Source: Christiangramia aestuarii
Lineage (GTDB): Bacteria > Bacteroidota > Bacteroidia > Flavobacteriales > Flavobacteriaceae
Reading direction: 5' to 3'
Assembly: GCF_009735585.1 (NCBI RefSeq)
Contig: NZ_VJVW01000004.1
Span: forward strand, 62,001 to 126,000
Length of the DNA: 64,000 nucleotides
The notes below the pieces were generated by a model. It made no database searches, had not been told where the DNA came from, and saw only the letters and a list, made by a program, of their open reading frames with translations. Positions 1-7,817 of this stretch are shown here, piece by piece. A program made the position numbers and the translations under genes. Positions within the stretch are counted from its first letter, which is position 1. Every line of letters begins with the position of its first letter.

Positions 1-326
1 GTCACCTGTCCTTCACCGGCTCTAATTCCCAGCTCTTCAACCTGCTCTTCCAGGATCACTTCTCTTAGTTTCTGATCCCAGATACGGTTCACAGCCTGAG
101 TAGTACTCACGTTTCTACCCATGTTTCTTTCAAAAGCCTCTACCTCACGGGCGAAGTCTTCCCTGGCAATTTCCTTACCGTTCACGGTAGCAATTACGTT
201 CTGTGAATTTTGCGAGCTAAGCCCTCCGTTCCTAATAACATCGGCCAGTACGAATGAAAATAAGGCCAATGCGATAATAATGATCAAGAAAACAGACCTT
301 TGTCTGATTTTATTTAATACTGCCAT
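1..326 (-). CDS. PpiD/SurA-like peptidyl-prolyl isomerase, N-terminal part
   Basis: The gene starts at an ATG at 324-326 and runs off the left edge, leaving about 108 residues. The protein opens with a short basic segment, then one hydrophobic membrane anchor (about residues 12-30), then a region with the pattern ATVNGKEI followed by a charged helical stretch. This is the usual start of the SurA_N/PpiD chaperone domain. Full-length relatives are inner-membrane-anchored periplasmic foldases of 600-700 residues with parvulin domains; those domains lie outside the window. It follows the CBS/CorC-like gene on the same strand after 94 bases and may belong to the same envelope cluster. Confidence 0.8.
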   Translation of the reverse strand, partial: MAVLNKIRQRSVFLIIIIALALFSFVLADVIRNGGLSSQNSQNVIATVNGKEIAREDFAREVEAFERNMGRNVSTTQAVNRIWDQKLREVILEEQVEELGIRAGEGQV

Positions 327-420
327 TTGAATGTATAATTTATCAAAATATAGGGGGCGAAAATAAGGTTTTTAGGCTAATAATAAAATTTAAAATTAGC
401 AAAATCTTAACTTTAAAATT

Positions 421-1707
421 TTAGTCTTCAGGATTTATTTTTAGCTCTACCAATTCGATTTTGGTATTGGAAGTTTCAAGGATTTTCAACTCAAAATCCT
501 CGATTTTGATAACCTCGCCCTGCTGAGGAATTTCTTCGGTATGGTTCACGATGAATCCACTCAGGGTCTCGTAATTTTCACCTACCGGAATATCAACTTT
601 ATAGTTCTCGTTAAGATAATCTACCTCCAGCCTTGCCGAGAACCTGAAATGCCCCTCGTCCAGCTTCTCCTCGATCATCACCGCCGAGTCATGCTCGTCT
701 TCGATCTCTCCAAAAAGCTCCTCTACGATATCCTCTACGGTCATCATCCCGCTGGTACCCCCGTACTCATCTATCACCACGGCGATACTTTTTCGTTTTT
801 TTATAAGGATATTCAGCACATCCTTGATCCACATGGTTTCAGGGACAAAAATTACCGGCAGTAATATGGATTTTATTGATATGGGCCTTTTAAACAGTTC
901 AAATGAATGTACATAACCAATAATATCATCTATGGTCTCATTATAGATAAGGATCTTGGACAGTCCCGTTTCTGTAAAGGTTTCCACAAGATCATCTGGC
1001 GCCTGTCTCTGGTCTACCGCAATGATCTCGGTCCTTGGGATCATCACTTCCCTGGCTTTAATATCTGAAAAGGAAAGCGCGTTCTGGAAGATCTGTATCT
1101 CACTGTCCACATCCTCATGCTCCTCTACAGTTTCCATCTGCTCACTTATGAAATTACCCAGTTCCACCTTGCTGAATGCCAGCTGCACCTCGTCGCCTTC
1201 GGTCTTAAAGAATCGTTTAAGGATGATATCTGAGATCCAGATTACAAAAGTGGAAACAAAGCTGAATACGATATAAAAGATATACGCCGGTACTGCGAAA
1301 AGCTTCAGCATACTGTTGGCATAGATCTGAAAAAATACCTTTGGAAGAAATTCTGCCGTAAGTAATATTATAAGTGTAGAGATCACCGTTTGGGTAAGCA
1401 GGCTAAGGTCGTTGATCAGGTAATTCACAAATCCGCTCTGGGATTCTATCCCACCCAGCCAGGCCATTAAGAGGTCGCCCATGAAAAAACCATATACTAC
1501 CAGGGCGATATTGTTACCCACCAACATTGTGGCGATGAACTTTGAGGGTTTCCTGGTAAGCCTTTTCAAAACCTTGGCCAGGAAATCGTTCTGCCTCTTT
1601 TCAATCTCGATGAAAATCTTGTTAGAAGAAACATAAGCGATCTCCATCCCTGAGAAAAATGCAGAAAGCAGAAGAGAGCAAATTATAATAAGTATATCAA
1701 CCTCCAT
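421..1707 (-). CDS. CNNM/CBS/CorC_HlyC-domain membrane protein (hemolysin-like family)
   Basis: This 428-residue protein has the standard order of the family: a DUF21/CNNM membrane domain with several hydrophobic helices (residues 1 to about 180), a CBS pair (about 205-330, opening with the motif MIPRTEI), and a C-terminal CorC_HlyC domain (about 345-425). Family members are linked to Mg2+/Co2+ efflux or, in Flavobacteriia, to gliding (GldE). GldE normally sits beside gldD, which is absent here, so a general CorC-like ion-transport role is the safer call. It lies 5 bases after the small membrane protein and is in the lptC cluster. 'Hemolysin' is a historical family name only. Confidence 0.85.
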   Translation of the reverse strand: MEVDILIIICSLLLSAFFSGMEIAYVSSNKIFIEIEKRQNDFLAKVLKRLTRKPSKFIATMLVGNNIALVVYGFFMGDLLMAWLGGIESQSGFVNYLINDLSLLTQTVISTLIILLTAEFLPKVFFQIYANSMLKLFAVPAYIFYIVFSFVSTFVIWISDIILKRFFKTEGDEVQLAFSKVELGNFISEQMETVEEHEDVDSEIQIFQNALSFSDIKAREVMIPRTEIIAVDQRQAPDDLVETFTETGLSKILIYNETIDDIIGYVHSFELFKRPISIKSILLPVIFVPETMWIKDVLNILIKKRKSIAVVIDEYGGTSGMMTVEDIVEELFGEIEDEHDSAVMIEEKLDEGHFRFSARLEVDYLNENYKVDIPVGENYETLSGFIVNHTEEIPQQGEVIKIEDFELKILETSNTKIELVELKINPED

Positions 1708-1712
1708 TCAGG

Positions 1713-1904
1713 CTATTTGTTACGGTCTTCATATTTACGCCTGAAGCGTCTTTTGAAGAAGAACATAAAGATGGCTATACAAACAAAGAAAAGGAATAAA
1801 TAAGAACGATTCCTTTCGGTATCCCATATTCTTATCGCTTCAAACAAAAAGAATGCGGCAAAGGCCAGGTAAGCATATTCAAAGTACCTAAAAAATCTAT
1901 TCAT
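1713..1904 (-). CDS. Small two-helix membrane protein
   Basis: This 63-residue protein has two hydrophobic segments (about residues 10-25 and 33-50) and a strongly basic tail (KRRFRRK). Its start overlaps the end of lptC by 8 bases (1897-1904) and its stop is 5 bases before the CorC-like gene, so it is translated as part of the same operon. No known domain is recognised. Its conserved-looking place between lptC and the CNNM protein suggests an envelope role, but no function can be assigned. Confidence 0.7.
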   Translation of the reverse strand: MNRFFRYFEYAYLAFAAFFLFEAIRIWDTERNRSYLFLFFVCIAIFMFFFKRRFRRKYEDRNK

Positions 1905-2466
1905 CCTTGTCTTCTTCTATAATTTGTATACCAGTATTGGTTCTAGAACGAAAATTACTGAAATCCTGATTAGAATCAAAACCAAGATCATCTGTGTAAG
2001 AACCGTCGGGAAATCTAATTGTATTTGGTTTATCGGTAAAAATCCAGCTTCTATCCTGATCCCAGAACAGCTGGCTGGCTTCAAGGATGGTGCTGTCTGC
2101 AGTGATAATGACCACATTCCCCTGAAGATCTATCAATTTGGTCTGTTCATATACGATCCCGTAATCGGCATTAACCGTGTTCTTCTGGTTCTTTTCGTCG
2201 AAGAACTCTACCTCTACCCCTTCCGGAAATTCGCGATAAGGAAAAGACTTATTGGTATAATCCAGCATTTTAGGGCTTTTAAGTGTCGCCACCAGCCTGC
2301 CGGAATCTGTAAATTTTAAGTTGATGCCTTCGGCAATGGCCTGAGGGGCATCTTCCTCTAAGCTAAAGGCTCTTACTTCCTGCAGATTACCTTCGCATGA
2401 AAAAAGCATTGTCACGCCGATTAGCGTGACAATGCCTGAAATTATATTGCTATATGTGAGATTCAT
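1897..2466 (-). CDS. lptC: LptC-like LPS export protein
   Basis: This 189-residue protein begins with a lipoprotein-type signal ending in the lipobox LFSC (Cys about residue 24). The rest is a beta-rich periplasmic domain with the pattern of the LptC/OstA family: repeated short strands such as GVEVEFFDE, ADYGIVYEQTKLIDLQGNV and ADSTILEASQLFWDQ. LptC passes lipopolysaccharide from the LptBFG transporter to LptA in the periplasm. Bacteroidota LptC is often annotated in this neighbourhood. The ATG shares one base with the stop of the upstream TPR gene (TAATG at 2464-2468), which implies coupled translation. Confidence 0.85.
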   Translation of the reverse strand: MNLTYSNIISGIVTLIGVTMLFSCEGNLQEVRAFSLEEDAPQAIAEGINLKFTDSGRLVATLKSPKMLDYTNKSFPYREFPEGVEVEFFDEKNQKNTVNADYGIVYEQTKLIDLQGNVVIITADSTILEASQLFWDQDRSWIFTDKPNTIRFPDGSYTDDLGFDSNQDFSNFRSRTNTGIQIIEEDKDE

Positions 2467-3836
2467 TATAGGCTCGGGATACGAACGGTCTCACCGATCC
2501 AGCATCCAATCGAGATTGGGTCTCCAGCATTTTTACTAGACTGGAATACATCTGATTTTTGCGGAGCTCTACCTTTATAAGCGGCAGCAGCCTGGTTTGC
2601 GTTACTAGCGATCGATGGGTCTACTCTTGCAGCTTTAGAAGCATATTCAGCAGCTAACCAATAAACTGCTCTTTTGCTGAATGCATCTTCACCACAGTTG
2701 TTCGCACTTTTCGCATACATGTTAGCGATCTGTAAATAAGCACTACCTAAAGATGGCTTAGCCTGAAGAGCTTTTCTGTAAAAGCTTCTTGCCTGACCAA
2801 AGCTACCTTTATCCTGGTAGTTGTTCGCAATTCTATAGTAGATCTTAGCCTGGTCTGACTTGTTAGTCTCAAGTTCAGCAGCTTCATTATAGTATTCAAG
2901 AGCTTTTGCACTGTTTCCTTCAGCTTCAGCCAACTGACCCAGAGAATATGCAGATTTCGCAGAAGGCTCTAATTTATGAAGTGCTTCAGAAACTTTGATG
3001 AACAATGGATCATCTGTACAGTCTTTAGCAGAAAGTCTTGCGTTGGCATTCTTCAACCAGCTCACATCGGCTTTCTTAGCTTCAAAATCTTTACTATAAA
3101 GAGGGATCAGGTTATCACAATCTGCTCTAGCACCAAGCTTCGCGTTAATAGCTTCCTTCACTTTGCTATAGTTAGCAAGGTTGATCTCAGCATACTTGAT
3201 TTGCTTCTGCTCTTTAGCGGTAAGTTGCTCACCTTCTTCCTGCTTCTGTAAAAGTGGAGCCAGGTTCTCTGCAGCTTCGTTCTCTTCTTCTTCGATCTTG
3301 GTGAACACCCTATCGTAGTTATCGAAAACATCCTGAAGAGTTCTCTCTCCTTCGTCCTGCATTTCAACCATCAGGTCAAAATATGCGTAAAGACCTTTAG
3401 GACTCTTAAAATTATCTTTATCTTCAGTATAAGCCTTATCGAAAGCTTTATATTGCTCGTCTTTATCTCCGATTTTGTTATCGAACTTTAGAAGAGCTAT
3501 ATCTGAATAGATCTTACCTTTTGAGGTTTTATTTGGATAAAGCTCAAGTCTTTGTTCCCAAACGCTGATCAATTCTTCAACTAATTCTTTTTTATCTCCC
3601 TGCTCTGCCTTATCGATCTTATACTCTAATGCTCTTTCCAGATACTGGTAAGTAGCAAGACTATATTTAGGACATTCTTTTCTTACATCCTGTAAGGCAG
3701 GATAAGCAGAATCATAATTCTTTGCTTTTGCATCGTCATAGGCTAACGCAGCCTTAGTGGTACAATCTCCAGATTGTGCGCTTACAGACCCTATACCTAA
3801 CGCAATTGTTAATAGTGCTAGAAATCTCTTTTTCAT
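2466..3836 (-). CDS. Periplasmic tetratricopeptide-repeat protein
   Basis: The 456-residue protein starts with a clear signal peptide (KKRFLALLTIALG, cleavage near SVSAQS). The C-terminal half holds TPR-type helices, for example around AYSLGQLAEAEGNSAKALEYY and IYYRIANNYQDKGSFGQARSFY. A long charged helical middle region precedes them. The open frame extends upstream to 3890, but that would overlap the barrel gene by 35 bases and bury the signal peptide, so the ATG at 3834-3836 is preferred. It lies between a barrel protein and lptC, which suggests a structural role in envelope biogenesis. The exact function is unknown. Confidence 0.85.
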   Translation of the reverse strand: MKKRFLALLTIALGIGSVSAQSGDCTTKAALAYDDAKAKNYDSAYPALQDVRKECPKYSLATYQYLERALEYKIDKAEQGDKKELVEELISVWEQRLELYPNKTSKGKIYSDIALLKFDNKIGDKDEQYKAFDKAYTEDKDNFKSPKGLYAYFDLMVEMQDEGERTLQDVFDNYDRVFTKIEEEENEAAENLAPLLQKQEEGEQLTAKEQKQIKYAEINLANYSKVKEAINAKLGARADCDNLIPLYSKDFEAKKADVSWLKNANARLSAKDCTDDPLFIKVSEALHKLEPSAKSAYSLGQLAEAEGNSAKALEYYNEAAELETNKSDQAKIYYRIANNYQDKGSFGQARSFYRKALQAKPSLGSAYLQIANMYAKSANNCGEDAFSKRAVYWLAAEYASKAARVDPSIASNANQAAAAYKGRAPQKSDVFQSSKNAGDPISIGCWIGETVRIPSL

Positions 3837-3855
3837 TTTCTTGTTTATTGTGTGG

Positions 3856-5100
3856 TTAATTAAATTTTCTCTTCGTGAACCATTTGTCATTTAAAGACAG
3901 CCCGATAGACAGCCTCATAAAGTTCTCCTGAATTAAACCTGAATCCTTGGTACCTCTTTGTCCAAGCTCGATTCCAAGGTTTATATTGGAGAATTCAAGT
4001 CCAACTGGCAAACCTAATCCAAAAGATATGCCAAACTCATTGATAGATTCGTTATTCACAATGAGACCGGTACCATCATACCTGAATCCAGCCCTGTAAA
4101 CCACTCGCTCCAAGTAACTTGTGAACGAGTTGTATTTTGGAATATAAAAACCTCCTAAAGAAAACTGAGAAGCATCCTCATATTCACCATTATCTCCTCT
4201 AAAGCTGAAACTATCCTCATAAGAAGACGTTCCTACATTTGCATATTCGGCTCCCACGAACCATTTATTTCTCTCTCCAATCCCCGCTCCAAAGCTCAAT
4301 CTGGAAGGAGCTTCGAACTGGGTGTTGCTAAGGTCAAGTTCTCTTACATCTATCAGCCTGCTGGTTCCACTGGAAAAATCTACCGTGGAAATGGTCCTGG
4401 AATTATCTGAATCCAGGTCCATGGCCGGCGCATAAGATGATGCAACATGCAGCTTTAACTTTTCGGTTATATCCTTTTGATAATTCGCCCCAAAGTTAAA
4501 GGTAAATCCTTTAATATCAGACCTGTTTACATCTGTTGTTCCATATTGCAGGTTTTCGCGGTTTATACTCTGGGTATTCTGAAAGTTCCCGAAGTTATAA
4601 TTCGCATCTACACCAATACTAAGATCTGGGGTCACCGCCCATCCGGCAGAAAGGAAAACCTTATTCATCCCTCCTCTACCATTAAGCAGACTGGCAGAAC
4701 CTTCATCCATATCTAAAATACGATATCCTACTGAAGTATAAGGCAAAACACCTAATCCAATTCCCACTTTATCACTTACCGGGAATGCCAGGGCCAGGTA
4801 ATCCAGCGAAGTGATCTTTGCGTTATCACTGGCGCTTTCTGTTTCCAGCTTGATACGATCATGGCTGGCACCAATAGAATAATTGGTTCTTTTCAGCCTT
4901 CCGTAACTGGCAGGATTCTGCACATTAACATGGATGCTATCTGCAAAGATACTCAATCCTCCCATAGCTCTGTTCTCTACAGTGCCCTTAAAGTTCGTTA
5001 AACCAATACCGTAGTAGGAATAAGGTGAAGAAACATTTTCTTGTGCTTCCGCCGCGAATGCGGAAAATAAAGCGACGATTACTATAAATCGTTTTATCAT
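3856..5100 (-). CDS. Outer-membrane beta-barrel protein
   Basis: This 414-residue protein has an N-terminal signal peptide (cleavage near AAEAQE) and a body of alternating hydrophobic strands typical of an outer-membrane barrel. Early motifs are PYSYYGIGL, RAMGGLS and QNPASYG, which resemble the start of FadL/PorV-like barrels of Bacteroidota, where a substrate or assembly partner inserts. It ends with strands such as MRLSIGLSLNDKWF. Its ATG overlaps the coaX stop (5097-5100, ATGA type). I cannot say whether it is a transporter or a secretion or gliding accessory protein. Confidence 0.8.
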   Translation of the reverse strand: MIKRFIVIVALFSAFAAEAQENVSSPYSYYGIGLTNFKGTVENRAMGGLSIFADSIHVNVQNPASYGRLKRTNYSIGASHDRIKLETESASDNAKITSLDYLALAFPVSDKVGIGLGVLPYTSVGYRILDMDEGSASLLNGRGGMNKVFLSAGWAVTPDLSIGVDANYNFGNFQNTQSINRENLQYGTTDVNRSDIKGFTFNFGANYQKDITEKLKLHVASSYAPAMDLDSDNSRTISTVDFSSGTSRLIDVRELDLSNTQFEAPSRLSFGAGIGERNKWFVGAEYANVGTSSYEDSFSFRGDNGEYEDASQFSLGGFYIPKYNSFTSYLERVVYRAGFRYDGTGLIVNNESINEFGISFGLGLPVGLEFSNINLGIELGQRGTKDSGLIQENFMRLSIGLSLNDKWFTKRKFN

Positions 5101-5828
5101 TGAGTCTTGTTAAATTCTAGAATGAAATTAAGTCCTTCTAACAAAAAATTTGAGTTGGCAAATATGCTATTTTTTAATGGTATAGACAAAATTTGGCTAT
5201 CACCACCTGTAAAAATTACTGTTAAATCATCAAATTGAGTCTGGTAGGCTTCTATGGTTCCCTTTAATTCCATTTTAATTCCGTTAATAATTCCAGATCG
5301 TATGCTGGTTTCAGTAGTTGTACCAATAAGTTCAGCTTCTGGCTTCGATTCTACTAACGGTAAATTTGCGGTAAACTTGTGCAGGCTTTTAAATCTCATC
5401 TCCATTCCCGGAGAAATTGCCCCGCCCAGGTAATCTTCTTTCTTAGTTTTTATATCGTAGGTAATACAGGTGCCCGCATCGATGACCAGGACATTCTTAC
5501 CAGGGTAAGATTGCACGGCGGCCGCCACAAGGGCTATCCTGTCTTTACCAAGGCTTTTAGGTGTAGCATATTTATTCTGAAATGGAAGTCTAACCGAATT
5601 AACCAGTCGCAACACGGGATAGTGCTGTTCGGTCTCAGAAACCATCTCATCCTCTCCCGAAGCGACACTGGAAAGAATGGAATTGTTTATCTGTGGAAAT
5701 TTTTCTCGGAGAGATCGAAATTTTTTTGAAAATTTTTCCTTTTCCAGGATCTGCTTTTCCAGAAGCTTATTGTTTTGAAAAACAGCCATCTTCACGAAGC
5801 TATTCCCGGCATCGATTACTAAATTCAT
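5097..5828 (-). CDS. coaX: Type III pantothenate kinase
   Basis: This 243-residue protein phosphorylates pantothenate, the first step of coenzyme A synthesis. The CoaX (ASKHA-fold) hallmarks are visible: MNLVIDAGNSFVKMAVF at the N-terminus (phosphate-1 motif DxGN), LGKDRIALVAAA (the GxDR-type motif), NVLVIDAGTCITYD (second phosphate motif), GGAISPGMEMR, and a C-terminal VIFTGGDS. Length is normal for the family. It is the first gene of the seven-gene minus-strand cluster and overlaps the next gene by 4 bases. Confidence 0.95.
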   Translation of the reverse strand: MNLVIDAGNSFVKMAVFQNNKLLEKQILEKEKFSKKFRSLREKFPQINNSILSSVASGEDEMVSETEQHYPVLRLVNSVRLPFQNKYATPKSLGKDRIALVAAAVQSYPGKNVLVIDAGTCITYDIKTKKEDYLGGAISPGMEMRFKSLHKFTANLPLVESKPEAELIGTTTETSIRSGIINGIKMELKGTIEAYQTQFDDLTVIFTGGDSQILSIPLKNSIFANSNFLLEGLNFILEFNKTQ

Positions 5829-5932
5829 TCAGATTTTCTTTGAAAAGCGAAAATACAAAAGCATTTTTTTAAAATTTCCTTTGTGAGTTCCTAAAAATGA
5901 AATTATATTTGCCACCGCTTAACAAAGCAACT

Positions 5933-6005
5933 GGTGCCTTAGCTCAGTTGGTAGAGCAAAGGACTGAAAATCCTTGTGTCCCTGGTTCGATTCCTGGAGG
6001 CACCA
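5933..6005 (+). tRNA. tRNA-Phe (anticodon GAA)
   Basis: A full cloverleaf of 73 bases can be folded. The acceptor arms GGTGCCT / AGGCACC pair perfectly and are followed by discriminator A. The D-loop contains AGTTGGTA, the anticodon stem is AAGGA/TCCTT around loop CTGAAAA (anticodon GAA), and the T-arm contains GGTTCGATTCC. The 3' CCA is not encoded. A strong terminator hairpin follows within 10 bases. Confidence 0.97.
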
Positions 6006-6012
6006 CCTTTAA

Positions 6013-6042
6013 AAACCCACTTCAGCTGAAGTGGGTTTTTTT
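6013..6042 (+). terminator. Rho-independent terminator after tRNA-Phe
   Basis: The arms AACCCACTTC and GAAGTGGGTT (6014-6037) pair perfectly around a 4-base loop and are followed by a run of seven or more T. It ends the tRNA transcript. Confidence 0.9.
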
Positions 6043-6101
6043 ATTCCATAGAATTAAAAAGTATTGAAATCATTTGAGCGGAAAAATATTGTGGTAAATC
6101 C

Positions 6102-6632
6102 CTAATATCTGAAATGCCCCTTGTAAGGGAATTCCCCGGTTTCCACATTATCTTTAAAATCTAACCTTCCACTAACCCCTTCAAACACACCCGTACCGGA
6201 ACCCCGGATCAAAGGATGCTGACAACGGCCAAAAATCTCTGCCCCAACAAAGAATCCATCTTCACAAGCTTCATATTTTGCCTCGAATTTATAGTTGGTC
6301 ATAAAAGAACCTTCCTCACCATTATAAAGCCCCACGAATAATTCCTGGCCAGCTTCCCGGTAGGTTCCACTGGGAGAACACCCGTAATCCTTTACAAACA
6401 CATAAAGACAACCCTCCAGATCTCCCGTTAGCAACAGGGCAAAATCTGCTCCTTCACCAGCATAGTCACACTCTACAAGATCTGCATAATAGCCTATTCC
6501 TGAAATCTGGACAGCCCCAGGGCTTACGTAAACATCCTGGGAACCTGTAATTTCAATTTCATTCATAGGTTCATCGCTACAACTTAGAAAAAGCATACCT
6601 AGAAATACCGAAAAATATATCCTGAATTTCAT
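6102..6632 (-). CDS. Secreted lipoprotein of unknown function
   Basis: The protein is 176 residues from the ATG at 6630-6632, which opens a lipoprotein signal (MKFRIYFSVFLGML) ending at lipobox LFLSC. The reading frame is open back to 6662, but the extra residues only lengthen the signal. The mature part is rich in Gly, Glu and Cys with beta-strand spacing; three or four cysteines may form disulfides. Phrases such as GRCQHPLIRGSGTGVFEGVSGRLDF recall small allene-oxide-cyclase-like or lipocalin-like sheets in which a fluctuating sugar- or lipid-binding barrel is closed by GxFxGVxG. That likeness is weak. It stands alone, facing the tRNA. Confidence 0.75.
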   Translation of the reverse strand: MKFRIYFSVFLGMLFLSCSDEPMNEIEITGSQDVYVSPGAVQISGIGYYADLVECDYAGEGADFALLLTGDLEGCLYVFVKDYGCSPSGTYREAGQELFVGLYNGEEGSFMTNYKFEAKYEACEDGFFVGAEIFGRCQHPLIRGSGTGVFEGVSGRLDFKDNVETGEFPYKGHFRY

Positions 6633-6885
6633 AACCATAAATTTTAAAATAAAACCTTTCAATTTATTGATTTAATGCAATTTGAAGTGCTACCTGGAGC
6701 GCTTAAAAGCTTGATTTTCAAAAAGAAATATCAAAAATCAATAAGCCTTTTCGAGTTTAAATAATTAACAGCAGACTTAAAGATTAGTTCAAATTCAGCC
6801 CATCCGGCTTGGATTCTATAACTTTTTCATAAAACCATCGAACCAAATTTAATTTTGGCTAAACATTAAAAATTAGTCCGGCACA

Positions 6886-6893
6886 TACATTTG
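6886..6893 (+). promoter_or_regulatory. Bacteroidota -7 promoter element
   Basis: TACATTTG fits the TAnnTTTG consensus. TTTTGG lies upstream at 6853-6858, a plausible though long-spaced -33 element. The next ATG is 17 bases after the element, giving a very short leader for the Cys-rich small protein. Confidence 0.5.
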
Positions 6894-6909
6894 TCCGAAA
6901 TTACTCTAA

Positions 6910-7167
6910 ATGGCTTTTATGAAGTACCTTATGAACTATTTCTCGCTTCCTTTTATGAGGAATGAGATCAGTTTCTGCTTTTACGCCGAAAAGAAGTCTC
7001 GTATGGGGAAATATCACGTGATCCACACTAAACCATGTGAACTCCTGCCTGAAAAACCTTCGAGAATAAAAATGGGTTTCTTTGAAAATTTTGAAGAAGT
7101 AGAAAAAGCTGGGAGAAAACAGTTCGGCGAGGTTCGCTTTTGTTCCTTCTGCTGTGACTTCTCCTGA
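6910..7167 (+). CDS. Small Cys/His protein, possible metal-binding scaffold
   Basis: This 85-residue protein has a promoter-like TACATTTG 17 bases upstream and a terminator downstream, so it is probably a real single-gene unit. Its core reads HVIHTKPCELLP, then GFFENFEEVEKAGRKQFG, then FCSFCC near the end. The spacing His-x3-Cys, an aromatic-Glu-Ala-Gly helix and a C-terminal CxxC resembles small zinc-binding folds such as the Ada N-terminal or excalibur-like scaffold. There is no signal peptide. The metal-binding idea is an inference from spacing; no family was recognised with certainty. Internal ATGs at 6919 and 6931 are alternative starts. Confidence 0.6.
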   Translation: MAFMKYLMNYFSLPFMRNEISFCFYAEKKSRMGKYHVIHTKPCELLPEKPSRIKMGFFENFEEVEKAGRKQFGEVRFCSFCCDFS

Positions 7168-7214
7168 ATAAGAGTTTTAATTTTAATAAAAGTTATATAC
7201 CTAATTATAAATTC

Positions 7215-7246
7215 AAAAAGCCCGATCGCAGTGATCGGGCTTTTTC
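7215..7246. terminator. Strong terminator hairpin
   Basis: The arms AAAAGCCCGATC and GATCGGGCTTTT flank GCAGT. The A-run before and the T-run after allow action on both strands, so it can end the Cys-rich gene (plus) and the 49-residue gene (minus). Confidence 0.9.
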
Positions 7247-7368
7247 TTTATAAAATAGTATCTAGAACTAAAACTCTATAAATTGTCTAATTTTTAAACA
7301 ATACCATCCATAGACCTTATCTAAAGGTCTGGAATAGAAAATTCGGGTATAAATGATGATCTATCAAA

Positions 7369-7518
7369 TTATACGTTAAGTACAATCACGTTTACAATTG
7401 CTCCAAATACCGCCAACAGGATCAAAGCCAAAGCCAGAGTAACTCCAATTTTGACAAAGATATTTAAGCCCTGAAGCGATCTGTTATAATTGTCAACAAA
7501 ATCTGTAAAAATGTCCAT
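7369..7518 (-). CDS. 49-residue single-helix membrane protein
   Basis: ATG at 7516-7518, TAA at 7369-7371. The protein starts MDIFTDFVDNYNRS, continues through a basic position (VKIG) into one long hydrophobic helix (about residues 24-47), and ends at residue 49. A purine-rich AGAGGAAAG lies just before the ATG and reads as a ribosome-binding site. Downstream is the shared terminator at 7215-7246. It is below common gene-calling length limits. The function is unknown; a small membrane regulator or subunit is possible. Confidence 0.6.
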   Translation of the reverse strand: MDIFTDFVDNYNRSLQGLNIFVKIGVTLALALILLAVFGAIVNVIVLNV

Positions 7519-7817
7519 AAGCTTTCCTCTTTAAATGTTAATACTCAACTCTCTTAAATATAAGGAGTTATACAGCCTATTCAAAAAATAATCGTTGAAC
7601 ACACAATATTCTAGCTCTACGAAACGTTACGCACAATTTTTCCTAGAAAAATTATGTTAAAACCGCTATTTATAAAGATTTTCAAGAGTTTACCCCTGTT
7701 TGGAAAAAGCAGAAATTAGCGCTGAAATATGACTTTTATCATGGTATGAGTCCGCTTAAAAACCGAATTTCACTTTTGAGGAACCAGAGGTTCTTAATCA
7801 CAAAGAAATTCGGGATC
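7519..7817. other. Intergenic stretch before nhaA
   Basis: This holds no convincing gene. It is AT-rich and must contain the divergent promoters of the 49-residue gene and nhaA. A sequence TGACTTTTATCA at 7730-7741 resembles the Crp-like sites found further on, but it lacks the T-run and a good -7 element at the shared spacing, so it is not claimed as one. Confidence 0.4.

Noticed and set aside
421-1707. Naming the CNNM/CBS protein GldE
   Set aside because: The neighbours are lptC and a PpiD-like foldase, not gldD or ssb, and the domain order alone does not separate GldE from other CorC-like proteins.
7730-7741. TGACTTTTATCA upstream of nhaA, similar to the Crp-like sites
   Set aside because: It lacks the following T-run, the sequence 23 bases on (GAATTTCA) is a poor -7 element, and the distance to the ATG (about 82 bases) is outside the range of the other seven.
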